Of a DNA stretch of 64,000 nucleotides, positions 17,381-26,903 are shown piece after piece. Each line of letters starts with the position of its first letter. Position 1 is the first letter of the stretch. A program made the position numbers and the translations under genes. Below the pieces are notes generated by a model. It saw nothing but the letters and a program-made list of their open reading frames with translations, searched no databases and had not been told where the DNA came from. The DNA is from Natrinema sp. DC36 (GTDB lineage Archaea; Halobacteriota; Halobacteria; Halobacteriales; Natrialbaceae): NCBI RefSeq assembly GCF_020405225.1, contig NZ_CP084472.1:3534001-3598000 (forward strand), read 5' to 3'.

Positions 17381-18247
17381 ATGATCGATCTCGCGGTCGC
17401 CAACGAGAAACAGACGTTCCGGCGGATGCAGGAACCGCTGGCCGAGCGCGGTATACAGGTACATCACGTGCCCGTACGCGAGCGCACGGTCGCCCTCGGC
17501 GACCCGCCGTGGGACCCCGACGATTACGATGTCGGCTTCGTCTACCCCGGCCGGCTGATGGAGGGCGGCGTCGCGGACGCCCTGCTCGAGATCCCGTGGC
17601 TCAACGATCACGAGACGGTGTTGACCTCGCGGAACAAGGCCGAGGTACTGGCGCGACTCGAGCGGGCCGCCCTTCCGGTACCGGACTCCGTCTACGTCTC
17701 CAACGATGTCGGCGAGGCCGAACTGGTCGACGTCTTCGAGCGGTTCGAGCCGCCGGTCGTGGTCAAACCGAACTCGACGACGCGGGGCGTCGGCGTCGCG
17801 AAAGCCCACGATCTCGACTCCTTTCTCGGGATCTGCGATTACCTCTCGCTGGTCCACGACTACAAGGCGACCGGCGACCAGTCGTTTCTGGTCCAAGAGT
17901 ACCTCCCGAACGCGACCGATTACCGGGTGATGGTGCTCGAGGGGGAGTACGTCGGCGCGGTCGAGCGCCGACTCCCCGACGACGCGGTGCGCGAGGGCCA
18001 GTGGAAACACAACGTCCACCGCGGCGCGGAAGCGACCGGGATCGACCTCCCCGAACCGTGGCGCGACCTCGCCGAATCGGTCGCGGCCGAACTCGAGATT
18101 CCCTTCCTGGGCGTCGATCTGCTCGAGACCGGCGAGAAACTGGTAGTCAACGAGACGAACGCGCGACCGACGATCGACGAGGAGACGAAGTACGAACCGG
18201 AGTTCTACGATCGGCTTGCCGACGCGATACGCGCCGCTGCGAACTGA
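17381..18247 (+). CDS. RimK-family ATP-grasp ligase
   Basis: 288 aa. It shows the ATP-grasp fold: PPVVVKPNSTTRGVGVAK (about 126-143), QSFLVQEYLPNATDYRVMVL, WKHNVHRGAEA and the Mg/ATP motif LVVNETNARPTI (about 253-264). RimK relatives add glutamate or another amino acid to a protein or small-molecule carboxylate. It is a distant paralogue of argX in this window. There is no operon partner, so the acceptor is unknown. Confidence 0.82.
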   Translation: MIDLAVANEKQTFRRMQEPLAERGIQVHHVPVRERTVALGDPPWDPDDYDVGFVYPGRLMEGGVADALLEIPWLNDHETVLTSRNKAEVLARLERAALPVPDSVYVSNDVGEAELVDVFERFEPPVVVKPNSTTRGVGVAKAHDLDSFLGICDYLSLVHDYKATGDQSFLVQEYLPNATDYRVMVLEGEYVGAVERRLPDDAVREGQWKHNVHRGAEATGIDLPEPWRDLAESVAAELEIPFLGVDLLETGEKLVVNETNARPTIDEETKYEPEFYDRLADAIRAAAN

Positions 18248-18302
18248 AGACGCTGCGACTGAAGAGACCGAAAACGAGTCGATTCGACCGCGAGCAGCCC
18301 GA

Positions 18303-18704
18303 TTACTCGAGGCTGATGTCCGACGACTGTTCGGCGCGATCGAAGACGACCTCGAGAATGCCGTTGTTGTAGGTCGCGGACGCGGTGTGCTCGTTGACGC
18401 GGGTCGGCAGCGAGACGCGTTCGTCGTACTGGCGGTGTTCGCTCTCGGCGGAGATGGTCAGCGTTTTGCCGTCGCACTCGAGTTCGATGTTGTCCTTCTC
18501 GACGCCGGGGAGATCCGCGACGACGCGGACCTCCTCGTCGGTCTCGTGGATATCGACGTGGGTGTCCATACCGAAGCCGCTGTCGACGGTGTTCGAGGAG
18601 TTGAAATCCACGTTGGCGTCCGCGCCGTTCATCATCTCGTTCATCATTCGCTCGATCTCGCGGAACAGGTCGTCGAAGGGTTCGTCGCGGTCGTCTCGGC
18701 GCAT
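18303..18704 (-). CDS. Hsp20/alpha-crystallin family small heat-shock protein
   Basis: 133 aa. The alpha-crystallin domain runs from about residue 47 (MDTHVDIHETDEEVRVVADLPG) to the conserved end ASATYNNGILEVVFDR (about 108-123). The N-terminus is Met-rich and acidic (FDDLFREIERMMNEMM), and the C-terminal SDISLE includes an IxL-like contact. It holds unfolding proteins in large oligomers. The ATG at 18704 follows an AAGTTTTTG element (18729-18737) at leaderless spacing; the longer frame starting further upstream is less likely. Confidence 0.88.
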   Translation of the reverse strand: MRRDDRDEPFDDLFREIERMMNEMMNGADANVDFNSSNTVDSGFGMDTHVDIHETDEEVRVVADLPGVEKDNIELECDGKTLTISAESEHRQYDERVSLPTRVNEHTASATYNNGILEVVFDRAEQSSDISLE

Positions 18705-18778
18705 GACAGACAGTAAGCCACCGGGCGGCAAAAACTTTCTGTCGTCGCTATACGATTGCGGATCGGATCGGCGGTCCC

Positions 18779-19792
18779 TTACAGTCCGATTCCCAGCGTC
18801 TCGTTTGTCGTCTCGATGCTCTCCGCAGCGTCGGCGCTGCCGGTCACGGCCCGGATCGCGTCGACGTTCTCCGGCACGACGTCGCTCTCCTGGTGAATGC
18901 CCTGGAAGAGGTAGAGATCGCGTCCGACGGTCGAGACCGACTCCTCCCAGATGCAGTTCTCCCAGATGTCGCCGCGCGGTCGGCCCGCGTCCAGCGCGTA
19001 CTCCTTGAGCGTCCCGCTGCCGTCGATGTCCATCCGCTCGGGGATCAGGAACAGACGCGACTCGTCGGCGAACAGCTCGCGGACCTCGGTCGCGTCGACC
19101 TCTTCCTCGAGGGTGACGTTGAGGCTGTGCATGTGCATCAGCGTCGCGGGCACCTTCATCCCGAGCGTGTCGATGTCGAGGTCGGGGAAGATGGTCTCGA
19201 CGTCGGGACCGTGGTGAGAGGGGATCGTCACCGGGTTCGGGAGGATGTCGTTGATCGGGCCGCGGTCGGACTGGCCGGGGTCGCCGCCGCGACGAACGAG
19301 CGTCGCACGGACCTTCTCGACGCCGTAGGCCTCTCGGAGCGGTGCGATGACTCGAGAGAGGCCGGTCGTGTTACAGGAGACGACGCGTACGTGATCGGCG
19401 TCGACGGCGTTCTCGAAGTTCGAGCGCGCGTTGAAGCTCACGTCGGTGAGTTCGGCGTCCTCGCCACCCTGGTAGAGCGCGGGCGTGCCGTACTCCTCGT
19501 AGAGTTCCTTGTTCTGGGCCCCGATTCCCGACGGCGTGGCGTCGACGACGATGTCGGCCTCGGCCACGAGGTCCTCGACCGGACCCGCGATCTCGAGGCC
19601 GGCCTCGGCGAACAGTTCCTCGCGCTCTTCGATCGCCGCGTAGAGCGGGAACCCCTTCTGGATCGCTGTCTCGGCCTCGAAGTTCGGACGCGTCTTCGCG
19701 ACGCCCAGCACCTCCATGTCGGGCTGTTGCCGGACGGCGTCCGCGACGCGCTTGCCGATCGTTCCGTAGCCGTTGATTGCGACCTGTTGCAT
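18779..19792 (-). CDS. gap: Type II glyceraldehyde-3-phosphate dehydrogenase (archaeal)
   Basis: 337 aa phosphorylating GAPDH of the archaeal type. The N-terminal nucleotide motif is [10 protein letters not shown] (7-16), and the catalytic cysteine is C140 in SCNTTGLSR. Archaeal signatures [13 protein letters not shown] and MHMHSLNVT follow. It interconverts glyceraldehyde-3-phosphate and 1,3-bisphosphoglycerate in central carbon metabolism. A GATTATCC element near 19820-19827 is a plausible promoter. Confidence 0.95.
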   Translation of the reverse strand: MQQVAINGYGTIGKRVADAVRQQPDMEVLGVAKTRPNFEAETAIQKGFPLYAAIEEREELFAEAGLEIAGPVEDLVAEADIVVDATPSGIGAQNKELYEEYGTPALYQGGEDAELTDVSFNARSNFENAVDADHVRVVSCNTTGLSRVIAPLREAYGVEKVRATLVRRGGDPGQSDRGPINDILPNPVTIPSHHGPDVETIFPDLDIDTLGMKVPATLMHMHSLNVTLEEEVDATEVRELFADESRLFLIPERMDIDGSGTLKEYALDAGRPRGDIWENCIWEESVSTVGRDLYLFQGIHQESDVVPENVDAIRAVTGSADAAESIETTNETLGIGL

Positions 19793-20010
19793 GTACCCGG
19801 GAGTGAACCACCGAGCGGGATAATCGTTTCGAGGACTCGCAGCCGATTCTTACTCGAATCGGAGTTCTCGATCGCTCTCGAGGCCGATCTCGGTATCGAT
19901 TCGCACGGTACTCGAGCCGGTCTACCCCGTCCGTCCGACCCGATCTAGCGGTCCGGGCTCGCCTCCGAGCCCGTTCGAGAACCTGCGCACGCAGCGCGAT
20001 CGAGGACAAG

Positions 20011-20018
20011 ACATATCG
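20011..20018 (+). promoter_or_regulatory. TATA box of the aminopeptidase gene
   Basis: ACATATCG, 24-31 nt before the ATG at 20042. Confidence 0.45.
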
Positions 20019-20041
20019 GCCCGCTCGCCGCACACTCGCGT

Positions 20042-20998
20042 ATGACAGCACTTCGAGCCGCGGCGGAGACGGCGGTCCGCCAGTGTCTGGGTCTCGAGGC
20101 GGGAGAGTCGTGTGCGGTCGTCACCGACGACGCCCGGGTTCCGATCGGGGAGGCGATCTACGAGGTCGCCAGCGAGATCACCGACGACGCCGTGATCGTC
20201 CGCTATCCGCCGGGCGAGACCCACGGCGGCGAGCCCCCCGCTCCGGTGGCGGCGGCGATGGCCGGGGCCGACGTCGTCCTCGCGCCGACGACCAAGAGCC
20301 TGAGTCACACTCGCGCCCGCACGGACGCGAACGAGGCCGGGGCGCGGGTCGCGACGCTTCCGGGGATCACCGAGGACGTCTTCACGACGGGGCTGGCGGC
20401 CGACTACGAGTCGATCGCGGCTCACTGTGAGGCGGTCCGCGAGCAGGTCGCGGGGGCCGACGAGGTCCGCGTCACGACCGAGGCCGGCACCGACATCACG
20501 TTCGGCGTTGGCGACCGCGAGTGGCTCGCCGACACCGGCATCGTCCACGATCCCGGCGAAATGTCGAACCTCCCGGCCGGCGAAGTGTTCATCAGCCCCG
20601 AAACCGCCGACGGGACCTTCGTCGTCGACGGGACGATGATGCCCCACGGCCTCCTCGAGGACGGCCGGACTCTCTCGTTCGCGGTCGAAGACGGGTTCGT
20701 CACCCGCATCTCGGACGACGATATTCGCGAGGCGGTCGAGGACGCCGCGGAGACGGTCGGTGACGCCGCGTACAACCTCGCGGAGCTGGGAATCGGCACC
20801 AACGTCGCCGTCTCCGACCTCGTCGGCTCGGTCCTCCTGGACGAGAAGGCCGGCGGTACCGTCCACATCGCGATCGGTGACGACGCGGGGATCGGCGGCG
20901 ACACTGAAGCGCCGATTCACCTCGACGGCATCATCCGGGAGCCGAGCGTCTTCGCTGACGGCTCGCCCGTCGAGCTTCCGATGGCCGACGGTGACTGA
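20042..20998 (+). CDS. M29-like (thermophilic aminopeptidase family) leucyl aminopeptidase
   Basis: 318 aa. It resembles the C-terminal metal-binding part of M29 aminopeptidases: MSNLPAGEVFISPE (glutamate ligand, about residues 175-188), NLAELGIGTN and VHIAIGDD with a downstream acidic ligand region. The N-terminal half is a Rossmann-like domain found in the haloarchaeal branch. It probably removes N-terminal amino acids from peptides with the aid of metal ions. It is shorter than classical M29 enzymes (about 400 aa), so the specificity is uncertain. Confidence 0.78.
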   Translation: MTALRAAAETAVRQCLGLEAGESCAVVTDDARVPIGEAIYEVASEITDDAVIVRYPPGETHGGEPPAPVAAAMAGADVVLAPTTKSLSHTRARTDANEAGARVATLPGITEDVFTTGLAADYESIAAHCEAVREQVAGADEVRVTTEAGTDITFGVGDREWLADTGIVHDPGEMSNLPAGEVFISPETADGTFVVDGTMMPHGLLEDGRTLSFAVEDGFVTRISDDDIREAVEDAAETVGDAAYNLAELGIGTNVAVSDLVGSVLLDEKAGGTVHIAIGDDAGIGGDTEAPIHLDGIIREPSVFADGSPVELPMADGD

Positions 20999-21175
20999 CC
21001 GGGTGACCGACGCTCGAGGCCCCGCGCTCGGTCTCGGCGGTCACCGTTCGCGATCCCGCGCTCGGGCGCGACTGCCACACGCTCGAGTCGGATCCGTCCG
21101 CAGGGACGGCTCGAACTCCGGTCGATATGTGAGTATCTAGTGGTTTCAAGTTCGGCTAGTGTGAGGTGGGGACCG

Positions 21176-21757
21176 ATGAGCGACACTCGAGCGTACGATA
21201 TCGAGGGAATCGAGCTCACTGACGACCGCTATACGGTCGAGCAGGGGCTCGTCCGAAACAAGTACAGGGCGCTCGACGCGGACGGGAACGTCGTCCTCCG
21301 GAGCAAGCAGAAGATGCTGAAGATGAAAGAGGAGTTTCCCTTCGTCGACGCCGACGGGAACGAGGTGTTCACGGTGAAAGCCGGCGGCATCATCGACGTC
21401 GCGGGGAACTACGTGCTCTCGGACGCCCGGACCGGCGAGAACGTCGTCGTTCTGGACAACGACTACTCGCTGCTGCAGGACACGTGGCGGATCCGCGACG
21501 CGACCACCGAGGAGAAGTTGGCCGAGATCAACTCCCGCGGCGCGATGGTGACGCTGGCCCGGGATATCGTCCCGTTCGGCGGGTGGATTCCACACAAGTA
21601 CGAGATCTCCGATCAGGAGGGCGCACACGTCGGCTCCATCAGCGGCCAGTTCTCGTTGCGCGACCGCTACGACATCGTCATCGACGACGCCAGCAGCGTC
21701 CCGAAGGAACCCATCATCGCCGCGGCGATGGTCATCGACGCGATCCAGGGGAACTAG
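21176..21757 (+). CDS. LURP-one-related / scramblase-like family protein
   Basis: 193 aa beta-barrel protein of the tubby/LURP-one type. Repeating strands are visible: NKYRALDADGNVVLRSKQKML, FTVKAGGIIDVAGNYVLSD, LLQDTWRIRDATTEEKLAEI and VGSISGQFSLRDRYDIVID. The function in archaea is unknown. A GAGGTG stretch 7-8 nt upstream of the ATG at 21176 is a good Shine-Dalgarno sequence and decides the start; the 12 in-frame codons before it are discarded. Confidence 0.8.
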   Translation: MSDTRAYDIEGIELTDDRYTVEQGLVRNKYRALDADGNVVLRSKQKMLKMKEEFPFVDADGNEVFTVKAGGIIDVAGNYVLSDARTGENVVVLDNDYSLLQDTWRIRDATTEEKLAEINSRGAMVTLARDIVPFGGWIPHKYEISDQEGAHVGSISGQFSLRDRYDIVIDDASSVPKEPIIAAAMVIDAIQGN

Positions 21758-21920
21758 AGTCGTCTCGAGCCGGATTACTCGTCTCGAGCCGGACCGTCCT
21801 CTGCAGGCCTGACCACTCGACTGAGCCGGTGCGGGCGACCGGTTCGACGGCTCGTCGATGCGTAAGAGGTGACGAAGACCGGTTCAATCGCCTTTTAGGT
21901 GCGTAGCCGTTAGGTTGTCT

Positions 21921-22574
21921 ATGAGCGAAATACCGGACCGGGTTCCGACGCCCTGTCCTTCGTGCTCGCCGGACCTCGAGACGGTCCACGAAGTACTCAC
22001 GGAGGGCGGCGGTACCCTGACCGTTCGATGCAGCGAGTGTAGTCACGTCCACAAGATTCAGCCCGACACCGAGACGGAGGTCACCCTCGATGTCGTCATC
22101 TCCCAGGGCGGCGAATCGTTCACGGCGAACGTCACGACGCCCGAAGACGAGCGCATCGAAGTCGGCGACGAGTTCATCCTCGAGACCGACGAAGTGCTCT
22201 CGACCGTTCGCGTGACGAGCGTCGAACTCGACGGCCAGAAACGAGTCGAGGCGGCCCCCGCCGAGGAGATCGAGACCGTCTGGACCCGCGAGGTCGACAA
22301 CGTGGCGGTCAACGTTACGGTCCACCCGCAGGACGGCTCGAGGGACGACAGCCACAGTATCACGGTCCACGTCCCTGGCGACTACGAGTTCGAGGTCGGT
22401 GCAGTCGAGTCCTTCGGCGACGACGAGTTCGAGATCGACGCCTTCGTCATCCGCGGCGACGCCGACGGCTACCGACGGGACCGCTTCGAGGAGGGCGGCG
22501 ATACGGGCTTCGCAAAGGATATCAAACGTGTCTACGCCTACGACGAGCAGAGCAGCGCCTGGTCGGCCTGGTAG
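21921..22574 (+). CDS. HVO_0476-type zinc-finger protein
   Basis: 217 aa. Two Cys pairs, CPSC (C12, C15) and CSEC (C37, C40), make an N-terminal zinc ribbon; the rest is an acidic beta-rich domain ending FAKDIKRVYAYDEQSSAWSAW. The family is conserved in haloarchaea under the Haloferax locus name; its role is unknown, perhaps in nucleic-acid or protein binding. The ATG at 21921 is preferred over a TTG six bases upstream; a CTTTTAGG element (21892-21899) lies at leaderless spacing. Confidence 0.82.
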   Translation: MSEIPDRVPTPCPSCSPDLETVHEVLTEGGGTLTVRCSECSHVHKIQPDTETEVTLDVVISQGGESFTANVTTPEDERIEVGDEFILETDEVLSTVRVTSVELDGQKRVEAAPAEEIETVWTREVDNVAVNVTVHPQDGSRDDSHSITVHVPGDYEFEVGAVESFGDDEFEIDAFVIRGDADGYRRDRFEEGGDTGFAKDIKRVYAYDEQSSAWSAW

Positions 22575-22718
22575 GCAGGCGACATCCCGATCACTGCCCA
22601 CGCCCGCTGCCTCTCTCCTGCTGTCTACACCCCAGCGCCACGCTGATCCACCGCGACCTCCCCCGGTATTCGCCACCCGACTTCCTACCGTTCTCGAGCG
22701 CGTATCCGACGCCGACCC

Positions 22719-23354
22719 ATGTCCGACACCGACAGTTACGAGGCTCCACGTCAGCGGATGGTCGAGACCGTCGCGCCGCGCGTGGACGACGACCGCGTCC
22801 TCGCGGCCCTCGAAGCGGTCCCGCGCCACGAGTTCGTCCCGCCCGGCCGTCGGGACCGCGCCTACGCCGACCGACCCCTGCCGATCGGTGACGGCCAGAC
22901 CATTAGCGCGCCACACATGGTAGCGATCATGGCCGACCTCCTCGAGGCCGACCCCGGCGACGCCGTCCTCGAGATCGGCACCGGCTGTGGCTACCACGCG
23001 GCGGTGACGGCCGAGCTCGTCGGCGACGAGAACGTCTACACCGTCGAGTACAGCGGGGAGCTGGCCGAGCGGGCCCGCGATCGACTCGCAAATCTAGGCT
23101 ACGACGATGTCTCGATCAGGGTCGGCGACGGACGCGAGGGCTGGTCCCGGCACGCACCCTACGACGCCGTCTACTTCACCTGCGCAGCGGCCGACGTTCC
23201 TGATTCCGTCGTCGAACAAGTTCAACCGGGCGGCCAACTGCTCGCGCCGATCGGGACCGGTCGCCAGACGCTCGTCGACGCGACGAAACGCCCCGACGGC
23301 TCGCTCGACCGGACCAAGAACGGCGGCGTTCGATTCGTCCGGATGCGAGGGTAA
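22719..23354 (+). CDS. pcm: Protein-L-isoaspartate O-methyltransferase
   Basis: 211 aa. It repairs isoaspartyl residues in damaged proteins using S-adenosylmethionine. The SAM motif I VLEIGTGCGYHAAV is near 84-97. The substrate-side motif QTISAPHMVA (about 62-71) and the post-II motif HAPYDAVYFTCAAADVP are intact. It is followed 56 bp later by a divergent paralogue in the same direction. Confidence 0.93.
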   Translation: MSDTDSYEAPRQRMVETVAPRVDDDRVLAALEAVPRHEFVPPGRRDRAYADRPLPIGDGQTISAPHMVAIMADLLEADPGDAVLEIGTGCGYHAAVTAELVGDENVYTVEYSGELAERARDRLANLGYDDVSIRVGDGREGWSRHAPYDAVYFTCAAADVPDSVVEQVQPGGQLLAPIGTGRQTLVDATKRPDGSLDRTKNGGVRFVRMRG

Positions 23355-23410
23355 TCGACGAGCGGACGAGCAAGCGCGCCATTCATAACGGCCGGTGCGA
23401 TAGCTGGCGC

Positions 23411-24181
23411 ATGGACCTCGCGGTACTGCGAGAGGACATGGTCGACGGCCTCGAGGCCGCGCCCAAGAACGTCCTCTCGGACGAGACCGTCGCCGTCGCG
23501 ATGCGCGACGTGCCCAGGCACGCGTTTCTCGACGACGAACGGACGGCCTACGCCGATCGCGAACACGTCGCCCTCGGTACCCGCGTCCTCGCCCCGAGCA
23601 CGGCCGCCAGACTGCTCCAGGTGCTCGCACTCGAGGACGACGAGACGGTGTTGATCGTCGGCGTCGGCGTCGGTTACACCGCCGCCGTCGCGGCCGAGGT
23701 CGTCGGCGAGACGAACGTTCACGCCGTCGATATCTCCCGGCCGCTGGTCGTCGAAGCGCGGGAGAACCTCGCCGACGCGGGCTACGACGGCGTCCTCGTC
23801 GACCGTCGCGACGGCGCGAAGGGCTTCCCCGAGTACGCCCCCTTCGATCGGATTCTGCTCGAGGCTGCCGCCGTCGAACCACCCCGCGCCCTGCTCGAGC
23901 AACTCGCCGAGGGCGGACGACTGGTCTTCCCGCGTGGCACGCAGCGACAGCGACTCGAGGCGGTCTCGACCGACGGCGTGGTCGACCGGTTCGATCCCGT
24001 CTCGTTCGATCCGCTGCTGATCGAGGGCGAGCAATCGGGGGCAGTCGAGCGAAACCGGATGACTCGCGAGGACCGCGAACGGGCACAGCGACGCGCCGAG
24101 TCCCGTCGCGGCTGGGAACAGGACTGGATCGAGTGGGACGAGGCCGCAGACCGGCAGTCACAGCGTCGCCGATCCCGGTAG
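23411..24181 (+). CDS. Divergent protein-L-isoaspartate O-methyltransferase paralogue
   Basis: 256 aa. It has the same fold as the preceding gene: motif I VLIVGVGVGYTAAV (about 79-92) and YAPFDRILLEAAAVEPPRALL. The substrate-binding stretch is changed: TISAPHMVA of the canonical enzyme is replaced by TRVLAPSTAA. The C-terminus carries a 45-residue extension rich in Arg, Glu and Trp. It probably still binds SAM, but its acceptor may differ from isoaspartate. Likely an old tandem duplication. Confidence 0.8.
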   Translation: MDLAVLREDMVDGLEAAPKNVLSDETVAVAMRDVPRHAFLDDERTAYADREHVALGTRVLAPSTAARLLQVLALEDDETVLIVGVGVGYTAAVAAEVVGETNVHAVDISRPLVVEARENLADAGYDGVLVDRRDGAKGFPEYAPFDRILLEAAAVEPPRALLEQLAEGGRLVFPRGTQRQRLEAVSTDGVVDRFDPVSFDPLLIEGEQSGAVERNRMTREDRERAQRRAESRRGWEQDWIEWDEAADRQSQRRRSR

Positions 24182-24295
24182 CACGGAACTCTCGTCTCTC
24201 AACGGACGGTATCACTCCGGTGTTGCTGGCACAATCAGTACCGCTTTCGAACGACTTCAGTCGTCCGACCGCGAGATGCCTCTCGAGGGTAGGTA

Positions 24296-24390
24296 GAAAG
24301 GGTGGGGGGAATGGGGGTGGCGACAGTCTGTCTCAGATCGCCAACTACTCGTACGAACTGGCGGGGGTTAACTATACTCTCTAACTGTTT
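24296..24390 (+). repeat. G-rich direct repeat, copy A
   Basis: Opens GAAAGGGTGGGGGG and continues GGGGGTGGCGA, then GATCGCCAACTAC, and ends CTAACTGTTT. It aligns with copy B at 24660-24755; the spacing (about 364 bp) and orientation are direct. Confidence 0.75.
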
Positions 24391-24644
24391 ACCATCTCGA
24401 TGTAGTGAGATTTAATTAGTTAGTGTCTCACTGTGGCATTACGATCGGCGACCGCTGGTTGCCATAACTGATGGGTTTGGCGGAGGTGACATTCCTCTCT
24501 CTGACTGCCTCGACTGATCGGACTCGTTCACGCGTTGCGCTGCGGGGACCTCTCTCGTCGGAATGCGCTGCGATGGAGTACTCTCATCGAAACCAGTTGC
24601 CGGTGTCCGTTCGAAGAACGGCGTCGCTATCGAACGAGTGATTC

Positions 24645-24685
24645 GGGAAAGGGGGTGGGGAAAGGGGTGGGGGGATTGGGGGTGG
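24645..24685 (+). other. Predicted G-quadruplex-forming sequence
   Basis: Six G-tracts of 3-6 guanines separated by one to three bases (GGG, GGGGG, GGGG, GGGG, GGGGGG, GGGGG). It satisfies the usual four-tract G4 rule several times over. It overlaps the head of copy B of the direct repeat. Confidence 0.6.
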
Positions 24686-24755
24686 CGATAATGTGCCTCG
24701 GATCGCCAATTACCGATACGAACCGATACTGGGTAAGAATACTTCCTAACTGTTT
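24660..24755 (+). repeat. G-rich direct repeat, copy B
   Basis: Head GAAAGGGGTGGGGGG and GGGGGTGGCGA, then GGATCGCCAATTACC, and end CCTAACTGTTT, matching copy A. It ends about 25 bp from the 3' end of the Bat-type regulator gene. Confidence 0.75.
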
Positions 24756-24779
24756 GCGTGTCTTCTCAGGATATACTAA

Positions 24780-26903
24780 TCAATTAGAATATCCGTCGAA
24801 CGCCATGGTGACGAGTTTTCGTTCGGCCGCCCGCAGGTGGTAGTGATACGTCGGCGGCGAGACGTCGAGCGCGTCGGCGAGGTCTTCACCGGTGCTCTCC
24901 CGCGGCCACTCGAAGAAGCCGCTGTAGTGAGCCGCCTGCAACGCTTCGAACTGCTTGTCGGTGAGTTGCTCCGCGAGGTGGGTATCGAGCTGTCGCGCCG
25001 ACTGCGTGGTTGTCGTCTCCCGTTTGGCGACCAGTTCCGTCTCGGGATACTCCTCTCTGATCGCCTCGACCAGCGCCCGCGTCTCGACCCGCTGTGGAAC
25101 GTCGAGAACGAGCGTCGACGTCCCGTCCTCGGCCGTCGCCATCCGGATCTGTACGTCGTACGTTCGAAGCACGTCGAGGAACGGCGTCGCCATCACCGTC
25201 AACTCGAACAGCGTCTTGTCCTCGCCTTCCGAGACGACCGAGAGCGTCTCGATCGACGCCCACGATGCTTCCAGCGGCGTGAGATCCGCCGCCGCCGGCG
25301 CGCTGACGAACAAGACGATCCCGTCCTCGCCGCGGTCAACGACGCCCTCGAGCGTGATCGGTTCCGTCCCGTCGACGTGGGTCGACAGCCGGTTGAGCAG
25401 CAATCGCGAGCCCCCCACGGCCAGTTCGAGCTCGAGGCGACTGTCGGTCAGCATCGCCCGCGTCCGTTCGACCGACTGAATCGCGTGTCCGATCGTCTCC
25501 CCGAGCTCGGCGAGCACCTCGCGCTCGCGCTCGCCGACCGCGTCGGCTCCCGCGACGTGGACCATCAGGACGCCGTAGCGCCGTTCGTCCGCAGCGAGCG
25601 GGACGCCCAGAACCGTCTGAAACCCGTACGTCAGCGCCTCCTTCCGTCGCATCGTCCACCGGTCGTTCTCGAGCACGTCGCGCACCGTCCGCACCTGCCC
25701 CGACTCGAGAATGTCTCGGACGAGTTCGATTTCCGGTGCGCAGTCGTCGCAGTTGCGGATTCCGTCGATGTATGCCGCGTCGATCCCGGCCCAGGCGGTC
25801 GGTGCGGGCGGTTCGTCGTCGCTCGCGGCGATCCAGGCGAACCGATACCGGTCCGTTCCGGCGAGACGATCGCATACCGTCTCCTCGATCTCCGCGCGCG
25901 TCGACGCCTGCGCGACGCCGTGGTTGATCTCGCGGACGATCTCGTTCGTATGATTGAGCCGCGTCAGCTCCTCGTTTTGCTGCGTGAGCGTCCGATCGTG
26001 ATCGCGAAGCAGCTGCTCGCGTTCGGCCCGATCCAACGCCGCCTCGGTGTTGGCCGCCAGAATGTGCAACAGCTCCGTCATCGTCTCGTCGAATCCGTCG
26101 ACGTCCTCCGTCCCCGCGACCAGGACGCCGTGCGTCCCCAGCGGCACGATCAGTTCGCTTCGACCTACCGTTTCCGCGGTATCGGCCCCGTCTTCGCGCC
26201 TGACGTCCTCATAATAGGCGCTCTCTCCCTCGGAGAACGCCTCCCAGATCAGCCCCTCGCCCCGTTCGAACGTCTCCGCGAGATCGCCCAACTCGGGCGA
26301 GCGCCGCGTCGACGCCGCGTGCTCGAGGGCTCCCGCCGTCGGATCGAACGCGTAGGCCGCCGCGACCGCCACGTCCAGAATCTCGCGAGCCGTCTCGACC
26401 GCCGCCCGGTAGATCTCCGCTTTGGTCTCGGCTCGCATCAGATCCCGCGTCGTCTCGTGTAACGTTGTCAGCGTCCGCTCGTAGCGGCGCTCGCTCTCGC
26501 GAAGCTCCGTTTCGGTACGGTACTGAGCGACCGCGTTCGTGATCTGGTTCGCCAGCAGCGCGTACTGCTCCTCGCCGGACTCCTTCTGGAGATACTGGGT
26601 CACGCCCGCCGCGATCGCCTCGCTGGCGATCTCCTCCGACCCCCGCCCCGTAAAGAGGATAAACGGGAGGTCGGGGTCCGTCTCTCGGACCCGCTCTAAC
26701 AGCTCCAGGCCCGTCATCTCCGGCATCTCGTAATCGCTGACGATACAGTCGACCCCGCGGCGCTCGAGAATCTCCAGCGCTTCCGCGCCGTCCGTCGCTG
26801 CCTCTGTGGTGATCGATTCGCGCTCGCGCTCGAGCATCTCTCCGGCGAGCGCCGCGAAGCCGGGTTCGTTGTCGACGACGAGTACGGTGATCGATTTCGT
26901 CAT
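24780..26903 (-). CDS. Bat-like response regulator: REC-GAF-GAF-Bac_rhodopsin-HTH_10
   Basis: 707 aa. The domains in order are: receiver (1-120; acidic pocket D11 and phospho-acceptor D57 in VSDYEMPEMTG), a GAF-like sensor (about 150-300), a second GAF (about 330-490), the bacterio-opsin activator domain (about 495-640) and a C-terminal HTH_10 (LTDKQFEALQAAHYSGFFEWPR and SPPTYHYHLRAAERKL). It is a haloarchaeal transcription activator, probably driven by a histidine kinase not encoded beside it. The ATG at 26903 opens with the receiver's first strand (MTKSITVLVVDNE); an 18-codon upstream extension is rejected. Confidence 0.88.
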   Translation of the reverse strand: MTKSITVLVVDNEPGFAALAGEMLERERESITTEAATDGAEALEILERRGVDCIVSDYEMPEMTGLELLERVRETDPDLPFILFTGRGSEEIASEAIAAGVTQYLQKESGEEQYALLANQITNAVAQYRTETELRESERRYERTLTTLHETTRDLMRAETKAEIYRAAVETAREILDVAVAAAYAFDPTAGALEHAASTRRSPELGDLAETFERGEGLIWEAFSEGESAYYEDVRREDGADTAETVGRSELIVPLGTHGVLVAGTEDVDGFDETMTELLHILAANTEAALDRAEREQLLRDHDRTLTQQNEELTRLNHTNEIVREINHGVAQASTRAEIEETVCDRLAGTDRYRFAWIAASDDEPPAPTAWAGIDAAYIDGIRNCDDCAPEIELVRDILESGQVRTVRDVLENDRWTMRRKEALTYGFQTVLGVPLAADERRYGVLMVHVAGADAVGEREREVLAELGETIGHAIQSVERTRAMLTDSRLELELAVGGSRLLLNRLSTHVDGTEPITLEGVVDRGEDGIVLFVSAPAAADLTPLEASWASIETLSVVSEGEDKTLFELTVMATPFLDVLRTYDVQIRMATAEDGTSTLVLDVPQRVETRALVEAIREEYPETELVAKRETTTTQSARQLDTHLAEQLTDKQFEALQAAHYSGFFEWPRESTGEDLADALDVSPPTYHYHLRAAERKLVTMAFDGYSN

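Larger units (their letters stand above)
24182..24779. other. 598-bp gene-free region with G-rich direct repeats
   Basis: Holds two roughly 95-bp direct repeats (24296-24390 and 24660-24755), each opening with a run of G-tracts. Between them lies an inverted repeat, AGTGAGA (24404-24410) and TCTCACT (24426-24432). No gene was found on either strand. Confidence 0.7.
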
